A program made the position numbers and the translations under genes. Positions 8,536 through 15,594 of a DNA stretch of 15,666 bases are shown here, one piece after another. Source of the DNA: Alectryocaccomicrobium faecavium. Its GTDB lineage: Bacteria > Bacillota > Clostridia > Christensenellales > Aristaeellaceae. The notes beneath the pieces were generated by a model. The model did no database searches. It had not been told where the DNA came from and saw nothing but the letters and a program-made list of their open reading frames with translations. How positions within the stretch are numbered: the stretch's first letter is position 1; every line of letters starts with the position of its first letter. Location: assembly GCA_018713425.1 (NCBI GenBank), contig DVOT01000222.1, positions 1 to 15,666 of the forward strand, in the 5' to 3' direction.

Positions 8536-8563
8536 TTGATTTCTCTCCATTTTTGGGTATAAT
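8536..8563 (+). promoter_or_regulatory. Probable promoter of the MNT/HepT island
   Basis: TTGATT (8536-8541), a 16-base spacer and a perfect TATAAT (8558-8563) predict a start near 8570. That is immediately before the AGGGGGTGG site (8571-8579) and the truncated MNT gene. The leader would be very short. It could still transcribe the intact mntA and the hepT remnant downstream. Confidence 0.6.
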
Positions 8564-8584
8564 AAGGATGAGGGGGTGGACGCT

Positions 8585-8710
8585 TTGTGTGATAAAATTT
8601 ACACGATCGATGAAATTCGCGCCATTGCATCGCCCATCGCCAAAGCGCACGGCGTGGCGGCACCATACCTGTTCGGTTCTTACGCGCGTGGCGACGCCGC
8701 TTCCGAGTAA
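8585..8710 (+). pseudogene. Truncated MNT-type nucleotidyltransferase (MntA-like) remnant
   Basis: Reading from TTG 8585 gives about 41 residues, beginning LCDKIYTIDEIRAIASPIAK and reaching LFGSYARGDAASE before a TAA at 8708. The GSYARGDA word is the nucleotide-binding GSxxxG start of the MNT fold. The paired catalytic aspartates that should follow within about ten residues are missing, so the product cannot be an active nucleotidyltransferase. A strong AGGGGGTGG site precedes TTG; GTG 8576 is an in-frame alternative adding three residues. It lies 56 bases before a complete gene of the same family. It may be the head of a second, deleted antitoxin or a leftover of duplication. Confidence 0.75.
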
Positions 8711-8766
8711 CAGAACCAGCTCCGGAGAAGATTCGCCTATATCGTGCCGATGGGAGGAGGGACACT

Positions 8767-9066
8767 ATGGCGCTGCCTTATACACTGGACCAACTTCAAG
8801 CCCGGCTTATCCCGGTGTTCAGCAGAAACCGTGTGCGTCGCGCAACTCTGTTTGGTTCCTATAGCCAGGGAAAAGCAACGGCTCAAAGTGATGTCGACCT
8901 CCTTGTCGATAGCGGCTTGCATGGTTTGCAATTCTTTGGCCTATTGGAAGATGTCTGTTCATCCCTTGAATGCAAGGTCGATCTTACCGATGTAAAAGAT
9001 GTGATTCCGAACTCAAAGATCGATCAGGAAATTCAGCGTACAGGGGTGTTGATCTATGAGCAATGA
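8767..9066 (+). CDS. mntA: MntA-like nucleotidyltransferase antitoxin
   Basis: A 99-residue minimal nucleotidyltransferase. MntA-type antitoxins transfer AMP from ATP to a tyrosine of the partner HepT RNase and so silence it. The sequence shows GSYSQGKATAQSDVDLLVD, with Gly30-Ser31 and the metal-binding pair Asp42 and Asp44; Asp72 in KVDLTD is a candidate third carboxylate. Length is normal for the family and all key residues are present, so it looks functional. The site GGGAGGAGGG (8752-8761) lies just before the ATG. Its end overlaps the hepT remnant by 11 bases, the usual toxin-antitoxin arrangement. G+C is about 45% over 8881-9060, far below the flanking genes, which suggests acquisition by transfer. 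Other MNT-fold roles cannot be excluded, but the HepT neighbour supports this call. Confidence 0.88.
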   Translation: MALPYTLDQLQARLIPVFSRNRVRRATLFGSYSQGKATAQSDVDLLVDSGLHGLQFFGLLEDVCSSLECKVDLTDVKDVIPNSKIDQEIQRTGVLIYEQ

Positions 9067-9412
9067 CAAGTCGCGCCGCATCCTCGAAAAAATCGTCGCG
9101 CATATAGAACATACGCTGGAATACTGCCAAGGTCAAACTTTTGCATCTTTTATGGACAACCGTATGCTGCAGGAAGCGTGTATCTTCAACCTTCTGCAGA
9201 TTGGCGAATTGTCCAAGCTCGGCCTGGATGCAGGCTTTATCGCATCCTACCCCCATATTCCATGAAGACAGATGTATGGCATGCGAAATCGATTGGTTCA
9301 TGACTATGCAAGTGAGATCCGCGAACGGCGCAGGCCCAAAGGGGTGGAGAAGCGAGCGCACGAAGCGGCTGGAACCCCGAGGACACGGAGCGAAGTGAAG
9401 CCCATCGAATAA
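9056..9412 (+). pseudogene. hepT: HepT-like HEPN toxin gene, interrupted by TGA and ending in repeat
   Basis: From ATG 9056 the frame gives 69 residues of HepT-like sequence (MSNDKSRRILEKIV, later FNLLQIGELSKLGLDAGFI) and then TGA at 9263-9265. The same frame continues RQMYGMRNRLVHDYASEIRE, which is exactly the HepT RX4HXY RNase motif (Arg77, His82, and Tyr84, the expected AMPylation site). The TGA sits where HepT proteins usually have Trp before the GMRN word, so TGG to TGA is the simplest event. Beyond about codon 95 the frame runs through an inverted GC-rich repeat (ending GTPRTRSEVKPIE) to TAA at 9410, replacing the normal C-terminus. The short product lacks the catalytic motif and should be non-toxic. 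Recoded TGA is unlikely, because the neighbours use TGA as stop and TGG for Trp. Confidence 0.85.
9355..9403 (-). repeat. GC-rich interspersed repeat, inverted partial copy C
   Basis: Positions 9361-9403 match the reverse complement of 74-116 at 40 of 43 bases. The left boundary is unclear, between about 9335 and 9355. It lies within the frame of the broken hepT gene and supplies its present tail. Confidence 0.7.
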
Positions 9413-9438
9413 AATATCGACTTTGTCAATGCTCTGTG

Positions 9439-9475
9439 GGGCTGCGAAAGAACGACAAACGTTCTTTCACAGCCC
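9439..9475. terminator. Long hairpin between convergent genes, probable melA-side terminator
   Basis: The arms 9439-9454 (GGGCTGCGAAAGAACG) and 9460-9475 pair at 15 of 16 positions around loop ACAAA. It lies 42 bases beyond the TAG of the leftward alpha-galactosidase gene and just past the hepT remnant. No T run follows on either strand, so it is not a textbook intrinsic terminator. It could instead protect transcript 3' ends. Confidence 0.5.
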
Positions 9476-9517
9476 GCAACTGGATCGCCCTATTTCGAGG
9501 CGGCTGTCCAACGGCGC

Positions 9518-10846
9518 CTATTTCAAGTGCTTAAACTGCCTGAGCCACGGCTTGCTGAAGGCGAACAGTTCGTCCACCATTTGGCGGATTTCCCGCAGGC
9601 TCAAAACCGCGCTGGTGAGCGGGTCGTAGCAAATGGCCTTGTACACGAGATCCGGATCGCCTTCGAAGCTGGCGCGCACGGCCATTTCTTCGATTTGGCT
9701 GCTCAGCGACATCAGCGGCAGCACCTCGTCGGGAATCTTGCCCACGTGTACGGGCATCAGCCCATCCTTTCCCGCCACCACGGGCACTTCCACGCAAGCG
9801 CCATAGGGTAGGTTGTCCACCAGGCCAAAGTTGCGCACGTTGCCATTGAACTTATAGAGCGTGCCGTCGCCCAGCATGGCGTTGAAAATGTGCGAGGCGT
9901 ATTCGTTTCCGCGCGCAAGATCGATCGGTTCGGTGAGGAATTTGCGCAGCTCTTCCGGGAAATTCCGCGCCCGCTCCTCGCGCGTTTCTATGGTGAAATT
10001 GGTGCGGCCCGTGTTCCAACTGGTGCCGCGGTAGCAATATTCCCGGAGCAGGTCTTCCCGCTTGCGGAACCAGGGCGAATATTCCGAAAAATGCCCGCTG
10101 GATTCGGTGACATAATAGCCTAGCGCGAGGAATACTTCATTGCGCACGATGTCGCTTTCGTACACCTCCTTGTCCTCCAGGGTGCGGCGGCGCAACTCGG
10201 GGTAGAGGTCGCGCCCGTTGTGTTCCAGCTTGAGATAATACGCCATGTGGTTGATGCCCGCGCACAGGTAGGTGATTTCTTCCGCGGGAACGCCCAGAAT
10301 CTGCGCGAATTTGTAGATGCCGCCTTGCACGCTGTGGCAAAGCCCGGTGATGGTCACCTCCGGCGCGGCCTCCTGCATGGCGCGGCAGAGCATGGCCATG
10401 GGGTTGGTGTAATTGAGGAACACGGCGCCCGGGCAATAGCGCTGGATGTCCGATAGGATGTCCAGCATCACCGGCACGGTGCGCAAAAAGCGGAAAATGC
10501 CCGCCGCGCCGCGCGTGTCGCCCACGCAGGTTTTCACGCCATAGCGCTCGCAGATGAGCAAATCGTTTTTGAACACTTCCAGCGGCTGCGCCATCAGCAT
10601 GCTGAGCACGCCGTCCGCGCCGGGCAGCGCTTCCGCGCGATCCGTGGTAGCGATCACTTTGGCCGGGTAGCGGCCCGCTTCGATGATGCGCTCGACCGCC
10701 TGGCGGGCGTTTTCCAGGTTTTCGGGGTTGATGTCCACCAGCGCGATGGTCGCGTCCTGAAAGGCGGGAAAGGTGAGGATGTCGCGCACCAGGTTGCGGG
10801 TGAATACATAACTGCCCGCGCCGATGAGAACAAATTTTTTGCCCAT
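9518..10846 (-). CDS. melA: GH4 alpha-galactosidase, MelA-like
   Basis: A 442-residue cytoplasmic GH4 glycosidase, expected to release galactose from alpha-galactosides such as melibiose or raffinose sugars by the NAD+- and metal-dependent redox mechanism of the family. An N-terminal Rossmann fold opens with FVLIGAGSYVFTRNLVRDIL. VGDTRG (108-113), FLNYTNPMAM (143-152) and GLCHSVQGG (168-176) follow, then CAGINHMAYYL (195-205). Cys170 and His200 are the expected metal ligands. CHSV is the GH4 signature of alpha-galactosidases, against CHG for alpha-glucosidases and CN(I/V)P for phospho-glucosidases. YYVTESSGHFSEYSPWF (244-260) resembles E. coli MelA, which has 451 residues. ATG 10846 is chosen because AAAGGAG (10862-10856) precedes it; an in-frame ATG 30 codons upstream extends into the promoter. 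It is divergent from the AraC-type gene. Confidence 0.87.
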   Translation of the reverse strand: MGKKFVLIGAGSYVFTRNLVRDILTFPAFQDATIALVDINPENLENARQAVERIIEAGRYPAKVIATTDRAEALPGADGVLSMLMAQPLEVFKNDLLICERYGVKTCVGDTRGAAGIFRFLRTVPVMLDILSDIQRYCPGAVFLNYTNPMAMLCRAMQEAAPEVTITGLCHSVQGGIYKFAQILGVPAEEITYLCAGINHMAYYLKLEHNGRDLYPELRRRTLEDKEVYESDIVRNEVFLALGYYVTESSGHFSEYSPWFRKREDLLREYCYRGTSWNTGRTNFTIETREERARNFPEELRKFLTEPIDLARGNEYASHIFNAMLGDGTLYKFNGNVRNFGLVDNLPYGACVEVPVVAGKDGLMPVHVGKIPDEVLPLMSLSSQIEEMAVRASFEGDPDLVYKAICYDPLTSAVLSLREIRQMVDELFAFSKPWLRQFKHLK

Positions 10847-10882
10847 ATCCTTTGGCTCCTTTGCAATGCGTTGTCTACCGGT

Positions 10883-10911
10883 ATTATATCGCGCGCGCGC
10901 CGTTTCTCCAA
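10883..10911 (-). promoter_or_regulatory. Promoter of the alpha-galactosidase gene
   Basis: On the minus strand TTGGAG (10911-10906), a 17-base spacer and a perfect TATAAT (10888-10883) predict a start near 10876, about 30 bases before the ATG at 10846. The spacer contains an alternating GC run (10890-10901), which may affect promoter opening. Confidence 0.7.
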
Positions 10912-10917
10912 TGGGTA

Positions 10918-10939
10918 AATGTGCGATTCCATGCACATT
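10918..10939. promoter_or_regulatory. Candidate operator dyad between divergent promoters
   Basis: AATGTGC (10918-10924) and GCACATT (10933-10939) form perfect inverted arms around 8 bases. The dyad lies between the two -35 boxes, 6 bases from the leftward one and 14 from the rightward one. That is where an activator of the AraC family could act on both promoters. AraC proteins often use direct repeats, so another factor such as a global carbon regulator is possible. Confidence 0.45.
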
Positions 10940-10953
10940 CTTGCGATTTGCTC

Positions 10954-10982
10954 TTGACGCGGCCGGAAAAAAACGGTATCAT
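10954..10982 (+). promoter_or_regulatory. Promoter of the araC-GH2-GH140 operon
   Basis: TTGACG (10954-10959), a 17-base spacer and TATCAT (10977-10982) predict a start near 10989. The ribosome binding site GGGGAGG (10989-10995) would then be almost at the 5' end of the mRNA, giving a leader of only about 14 bases. Confidence 0.7.
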
Positions 10983-11002
10983 GGCAGAGGGGAGGGGTGC
11001 GC

Positions 11003-11842
11003 GTGATCACCATTGGCGGCGGAAATCTGTATAACAGCGACCGCGTGAGCGGCGAGTACATCGCGATCAACAATTGCGGGCTCACCATTGCCGGGCAGGC
11101 GGACAGCACCACGCTGCGCCCGCGCGGGCGATCGGATTATCTGCTGCTCTATGTGTGGGCGGGCCAGTTGCAGGTGCAGGAAGCGGGGCGGCGTTTGCCC
11201 GCGAGTGCGGGCAGCGTGGTGGTTTACCGGCCCGGGGAACGCCAGCACTACACGCATGTGGCGCAGGAGCGCACGCAGGCGTACTGGCTGCATTTTTCCG
11301 GCACGGGCGCGGAGGAACTCCTGCAAAAGGCGGGATTTCTCGCACGGATCACGCCCGTGGGCTGCGTTCCGGAAGCGCGCGAGCTGCTGCGCCGCCTCAT
11401 CCACGAATTGCAATTCCGCCAGCGGCAATATGAAATGTTCTGCCAGGCCCAGATTTTGCTGCTGCTAGCCACGCTTTCGCGCGGCCGGCAGCAGCGGGAA
11501 AGCGCGCAGTTCGCGCAAAAATACCGGCGGCTGGCCGCCGTGATCGCTCACATGCACGCCAATTGCCAGCAAAGCCTGTCTGTAAGCGATTTTGCCCGCA
11601 TGTGCGATTTGAGCGAATGCCATTTTATTCACCTGTTTCACGAGTACACGGGCGAAGCGCCCTACGCCTATCTCACGCGCCTGCGGCTGGAAAAGGCCAA
11701 GGATTTGATGGTTTCCACCACGCTGAACATATCCGAAATTGCCGCCGCTGTGGGCTATCCCAATCCGCTGTATTTCAGCCGCTTGTTCCGGCGGCATATG
11801 GGCGTGCCGCCCAGCCAGTTCCGCAAAGCCATGGGAAATTGA
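11003..11842 (+). CDS. AraC-family transcriptional regulator
   Basis: A 279-residue one-component regulator. The N-terminal part (about 15-120) looks like a cupin-type sugar-binding domain, with YVWAGQLQVQEAGRRLPASA and VVVYRPGERQHY. The C-terminal part (about 177-277) has the two helix-turn-helix motifs of the AraC/XylS family: LSVSDFARMCDLSECHFIHL, then ISEIAAAVGYPNPLYFSRLF followed by RRHMGVPPSQFR. GTG 11003 is preferred because GGGGAGG lies 7 bases before it; GTG 10997 adds two residues but overlaps the site. It is divergent from the alpha-galactosidase gene and is followed after a few bases by the GH2 gene, so it probably senses a sugar and controls both transcripts. The inducer is unknown, though alpha-galactosides or the substrate of the downstream enzymes are natural candidates. 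Confidence 0.92.
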   Translation: MITIGGGNLYNSDRVSGEYIAINNCGLTIAGQADSTTLRPRGRSDYLLLYVWAGQLQVQEAGRRLPASAGSVVVYRPGERQHYTHVAQERTQAYWLHFSGTGAEELLQKAGFLARITPVGCVPEARELLRRLIHELQFRQRQYEMFCQAQILLLLATLSRGRQQRESAQFAQKYRRLAAVIAHMHANCQQSLSVSDFARMCDLSECHFIHLFHEYTGEAPYAYLTRLRLEKAKDLMVSTTLNISEIAAAVGYPNPLYFSRLFRRHMGVPPSQFRKAMGN

Positions 11843-11860
11843 AAGATGGAGGCGTTTTTC

Positions 11861-14188
11861 TTGCGCGAGAAAATTCTTTGGAATGAGGATTGGCTCTTTT
11901 GCGCCGAACCCTTGCCCGCGCGCGCGTTTTCGGTGAAAGGCCCTTTGTACAAGCAGGCCAAGACAGAGCGCGCGCGCAGCGGCCCGGCCGCGCGCATGCA
12001 CAACGACGCGGTGGACGATTATCGCGATGGCGTGGAGTATTCCGCCGAACGTTGGAGCAAAGTCTGCCTGCCGCACGATTTTGTGATAGAGGGCGTGCCC
12101 GAGGAACGCGGCAACAACGCGCGGGGCTTTTTCGCCTATCGGGATGGATGGTACCGCAAGCATTTCACCCTGCCGCCCTCTGACGCGGGTAGGCGGCTCG
12201 CGCTGTATTTTGAGGGCGTCGCCACGTGGGCGACCGTCTATTTGAACGGGTGCCTGCTCAAGCGGAATTTTTGCGGCTATACGCCGTTTGAGGTGGACAT
12301 CACGGATTTGGTGGAGTTTGGGACGGACAACGTGCTCGCCGTGCACGTGGAAACCGGCGAGAGCGAGGGCTGGTGGTACGATGGCGGCGGCCTCTACCGC
12401 AATGTGTATCTGGTGAAAACCGACCGGGTGGCGGTGGATTTGTATGGCGTCTATGTCGCGCCGCGGAAAATCGGGGAAGAACTGTGGCGCGTGCCCATAG
12501 AAATCACCCTGCGCAACGATGCCTATGCGGCGTGCGAGGCGGAAGCGCGGGTGGCGCTCGTGGAGGAAACAGGCGCTGTCGCGGCAAGCGCGCGCGTCGC
12601 GGGGGCGCTCCCCGCGCGCGCAAAAACGGCGCTTTTGTGCGAAACCCAGGTGTGCGCGCCGCGCTTGTGGGATGTGGACGCGCCCCATTTGTACAAGGCG
12701 GTGGTCTGCGTGTATGTGGCGGGCGAATTGCGCGATCAATACGAAACCCGCTTTGGCTTCCGCACGGTTTGCGCGGATCCGCAAAACGGGCTTTTCCTCA
12801 ATGGGAAGCCCGTGAAGATTCAGGGCGTTTGCGCGCACGCGGATTTCGGCCTTTCGGGCAAGGCCGTGCCGGACAACATCCTGCGCTGGAAAATCCGCCG
12901 CATCCGCGAGATGGGCGCGAACGGCTACCGCACGTCGCACTATCCGCACGCCGAGGCGACCATGGACGCGCTGGATGAAATGGGCTTTCTCGTGATGGAC
13001 GAAACGCGCTGGTTCGAATCCAGCGAAGATGGGCTGGAACAGTTGCGCACGCTCGTGCGGCGCGACCGCAACCGGCCTTCGGTGCTGTTCTGGTCCACGA
13101 GCAACGAGGAAGATTTGCACGTGAGCGCCATTGGGCGCAACATCCACCGCGCCATGGCGGCGGAAATTCGCAAGCTGGACGATACGCGCCTGATCACCGC
13201 GGCCATTTCCGTGCAGCCCGACCGCGCGACAGTAGGCGGCGATCTCGACGCCATCGGCGTGAACTACAATTTGCCGCTCTGGGATCCCATCCATGAAAAG
13301 TGGCCGCAAACGCCGGTTTTTATCAGCGAGTGCTGCGCCACGGGAACCACGCGCGGATGGTACGGGCCCGATAGCGCGGAGCACGCCTATTTGAGCGCCT
13401 ACGACCGCGACACAAACGAATCCTTCCTGGGCCGGGAAAAGACGTGGAAGGCCGTTATGGCGCGGCCGTGGCTGTTGGGCGCGTATCAATGGATCGCTTT
13501 TGAGCACCGCGGGGAGGCCGCTTGGCCCCGGCTGTGTTCGCAATCCGGCGCGATCGATTTGTTCATGCAAAACAAAGACGCGTTTTATCAGAACCAATCG
13601 CATTGGACGGGCGCGCCCATGGTGCACCTCCTGCCGCACTGGAATCACGCGGGGCGCGAGGGGGAGCCCATCGCGGTGTGGGCGTATACAAATTGCGAGG
13701 AAGTGGAGTTGTGGCTCAATGGCCGCAGCCAGGGCAGGCGGCGGATTGAGCGCTTTGGGCACGGCGAATGGCAGGTGGCTTACGAGCCAGGCGAAGTGAT
13801 GGCCGTGGGCTATGTGGGCGGCGTGGAGCGCGCGCGGGAAACGGTGCGCACCAGCGGCCCCGCCGTGGGGCTCAAATTGGTCGCGGAGGATACGCGGGCG
13901 GCGGCCAATGGGCAGGACATCGCGGTTTTCACCTGCCTGGCAATCGACGCGCAGGGCAGGGAAGTGCCGGACGCCAGCGCGACGGTCACGTTTTTTTCCT
14001 CGCCTTTGGGGCGGATCGTGGGCGCGGGCTCGGATGTTTCGGAGCACAAGCGCTTGAGCGATCCGGCGGTGCATATGCGCGCGGGCCGGGCGGCGGTGGC
14101 CGTTCGCCTGGGCGCGCAACATGGGACGCTGCGCGTGATGGCACAGGCGGACGGCTGGCAAAGCGCGCATTGCGAACTGGAAATCTGA
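11861..14188 (+). CDS. GH2 family glycoside hydrolase, beta-galactosidase-like
   Basis: A 775-residue retaining GH2 enzyme, probably a cytoplasmic beta-galactosidase or related exo-glycosidase. The sugar-binding jelly roll spans about 45-190 (GFFAYRDGWYRKHF, then GGLYRNVYL). An immunoglobulin-like domain follows to about 300. The TIM barrel has IQGVCAHADFGLSG, IREMGANGYRTSHYPH and FLVMDE. The acid/base is Glu416 in WSTSNEE, and the nucleophile is probably Glu490 in FISECCATG. C-terminal domains of the DUF4982 and GH2 C5 types follow (HLLPHWNHAG, VWAYTNCEEVELWLNGRSQG). No signal peptide is seen. I chose TTG 11861 because GGAGG (11848-11852) is well spaced before it and gives the usual REKILWNEDW beginning; ATG 11846 adds five residues but has only a weak site. 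It is the second gene of the AraC operon. Substrate cannot be fixed from sequence; beta-glucuronidase-like activity is the main alternative. Confidence 0.88.
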   Translation: MREKILWNEDWLFCAEPLPARAFSVKGPLYKQAKTERARSGPAARMHNDAVDDYRDGVEYSAERWSKVCLPHDFVIEGVPEERGNNARGFFAYRDGWYRKHFTLPPSDAGRRLALYFEGVATWATVYLNGCLLKRNFCGYTPFEVDITDLVEFGTDNVLAVHVETGESEGWWYDGGGLYRNVYLVKTDRVAVDLYGVYVAPRKIGEELWRVPIEITLRNDAYAACEAEARVALVEETGAVAASARVAGALPARAKTALLCETQVCAPRLWDVDAPHLYKAVVCVYVAGELRDQYETRFGFRTVCADPQNGLFLNGKPVKIQGVCAHADFGLSGKAVPDNILRWKIRRIREMGANGYRTSHYPHAEATMDALDEMGFLVMDETRWFESSEDGLEQLRTLVRRDRNRPSVLFWSTSNEEDLHVSAIGRNIHRAMAAEIRKLDDTRLITAAISVQPDRATVGGDLDAIGVNYNLPLWDPIHEKWPQTPVFISECCATGTTRGWYGPDSAEHAYLSAYDRDTNESFLGREKTWKAVMARPWLLGAYQWIAFEHRGEAAWPRLCSQSGAIDLFMQNKDAFYQNQSHWTGAPMVHLLPHWNHAGREGEPIAVWAYTNCEEVELWLNGRSQGRRRIERFGHGEWQVAYEPGEVMAVGYVGGVERARETVRTSGPAVGLKLVAEDTRAAANGQDIAVFTCLAIDAQGREVPDASATVTFFSSPLGRIVGAGSDVSEHKRLSDPAVHMRAGRAAVAVRLGAQHGTLRVMAQADGWQSAHCELEI

Positions 14189-14225
14189 ACGGCTGGATGC
14201 CGCGCAAAAGATAGGAGGACAGGGC

Positions 14226-15515
14226 ATGAAAAGGCTTTTGGTGCGAGAGCGATATTTCTATTGGGAAGATGGCGAGCCATTTTTCTATTTGGGCGATACC
14301 GCCTGGGAACTGCTGCATCAGCTCAACCGCGAAGAGATCGCGCGGTATATGGCGCTGCGCGCGCAGCAGGGCTTCACCGTTGTGCAAACCGTTGCTCTGG
14401 CGGAACTGGACGGCCTGCGCGTGCCGAACGCGTATGGCCGGAAACCGCTCCTGGACGGGGAAAACGGGCAGCCGGATCCGACCTGGCCCGATGTGGCGGG
14501 CGATTACAGCTATTGGGATCACGTGGATTACGCGGTGGAAACGGCGGCGGAACACGGCCTGGTGATCGCGCTGCTGCCCACGTGGGGCGACAAGTTTTGT
14601 TCCCTGTGGGGCAAGGGGCCGTGCGTTTTCACGCCGGAGAACGCCTACCAATACGGCAAGTGGCTGGGCGCGCGCTACGCTTCGCGCTGGAACATCCTCT
14701 GGATGCTCGGCGGCGACCGCGCGCTGAACGAGACGACGCGCCCCATCATCGACCGCATGGCGGAGGGCATCCGGGAGGCGGACGGCGCGCATTTGATGAC
14801 GTTCCATCCCCCGGGAAGCCACAATTCCACCGAATACCTCAACGACGCGGCCTATATCGATTTCCACACGGCGCAAACGGGCCACGACGTCGCCAAATGC
14901 TATCCCAGCGACGCGGAAATGCGGGCCATGTCCTTGGCCAGCGCAAAGCCCTATATGGATTCCGAACCCCGATACGAGGACCATCCGGCTTGTTTCAATG
15001 AGAAGCTGGGATACTATTGGCAGGCCGCCGACGTGCGCCAAAACGCGTATTGGGACGTGTTCGCGGGCGCGTGCGGGCATACCTTTGGCAACCACAATAT
15101 ATGGTGCTGCAACGCAAACCCGAACGCCTATTATCCCCACCGTTGGCAAGAGGCGCTCGACCACCCGGCGGCGGGACAGATGCGCTGGGTGAAGCAGTTG
15201 CGCCTGCGCGGGGATTACGCGTCGTTCCGCCCGGCGCCAGAAGTGCTGGTGGAGCAATACGCGGGCGAGGGACATTTGGCGGCGGCGCGCGGCGAAGGAT
15301 ATTGCTATGTGTACACGCCGCTGGGCATGCCCTTCACGGTGCGGCTTGCGGCCATTGCCGCGCCCGGCAACGTGCTCAAAGCCTATTGGATGGATCCGCG
15401 CACGGGCGAGGAAAAGATGTTTGGCGTGTATCCGGTAGTGGGAGAAAATCTGTTCGTGCCGCCTTCGCGCGGCAAAGGCGAGGATTGGGTGCTGATTTTG
15501 GAAGCCGCGCGGTAA
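14226..15515 (+). CDS. DUF4038 glycoside hydrolase, GH140 apiosidase-like
   Basis: A 429-residue protein of the DUF4038 type. It combines a TIM-barrel domain (about 1-335) with a small C-terminal beta domain of the collagen-binding-like type (about 340-429). The start, with YWEDGEPFFYLGDTAWELLH, is the hallmark of the family; NILWMLGGD (156-164), MTFHPPGSHNST (191-202) and KPYMDSEPRYE (241-251) follow. Asp164 and Glu247 are my candidates for acid/base and nucleophile, by comparison with the GH140 apiosidase of Bacteroides that acts on rhamnogalacturonan II. Many DUF4038 members are uncharacterised, so apiosidase activity is only one possibility. No signal peptide is visible, unlike the exported Bacteroides enzyme. 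AGGAGG (14213-14218) lies 7 bases before the ATG. It follows the GH2 gene after 37 bases and is the last gene of the operon. Confidence 0.82.
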   Translation: MKRLLVRERYFYWEDGEPFFYLGDTAWELLHQLNREEIARYMALRAQQGFTVVQTVALAELDGLRVPNAYGRKPLLDGENGQPDPTWPDVAGDYSYWDHVDYAVETAAEHGLVIALLPTWGDKFCSLWGKGPCVFTPENAYQYGKWLGARYASRWNILWMLGGDRALNETTRPIIDRMAEGIREADGAHLMTFHPPGSHNSTEYLNDAAYIDFHTAQTGHDVAKCYPSDAEMRAMSLASAKPYMDSEPRYEDHPACFNEKLGYYWQAADVRQNAYWDVFAGACGHTFGNHNIWCCNANPNAYYPHRWQEALDHPAAGQMRWVKQLRLRGDYASFRPAPEVLVEQYAGEGHLAAARGEGYCYVYTPLGMPFTVRLAAIAAPGNVLKAYWMDPRTGEEKMFGVYPVVGENLFVPPSRGKGEDWVLILEAAR

Positions 15516-15529
15516 CGCGCGAATTGAGA

Positions 15530-15574
15530 GGCGCACGAAGCGCGCGCCCTGTGGGACGAAGCGGAAGCCCAATG
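15530..15574 (-). repeat. GC-rich interspersed repeat, inverted short copy D
   Basis: The first 24 bases match the reverse complement of the right end of block B (8435-8458) at 23 positions. The rest aligns less well, with a deletion, ending in AAGCCCAAT, which mirrors ATTGGGCTT at 161-169 of block A. It lies between the end of the GH140-like gene and its terminator. Confidence 0.55.
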
Positions 15575-15594
15575 ACCAAGGGAGCGTTGCATAT

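Noticed and set aside
8553..8864. A 103-codon frame across the MNT fragment and the start of mntA
   Set aside because: It lies in a different phase from both recognisable MNT sequences and resembles nothing known.
9056..9412. TGA read as Trp (alternative genetic code) in hepT
   Set aside because: The giant gene, the AraC-type gene and the GH2 gene all end at TGA where homology ends, and TGG codes Trp throughout.
11465..14227. A 920-codon minus-strand frame opposite the GH2 gene, and a 544-codon one opposite the GH140-like gene
   Set aside because: The plus-strand frames show clear family motifs, good starts and correct lengths. The minus-strand products are rich in His, Arg and Ala without recognisable domains.
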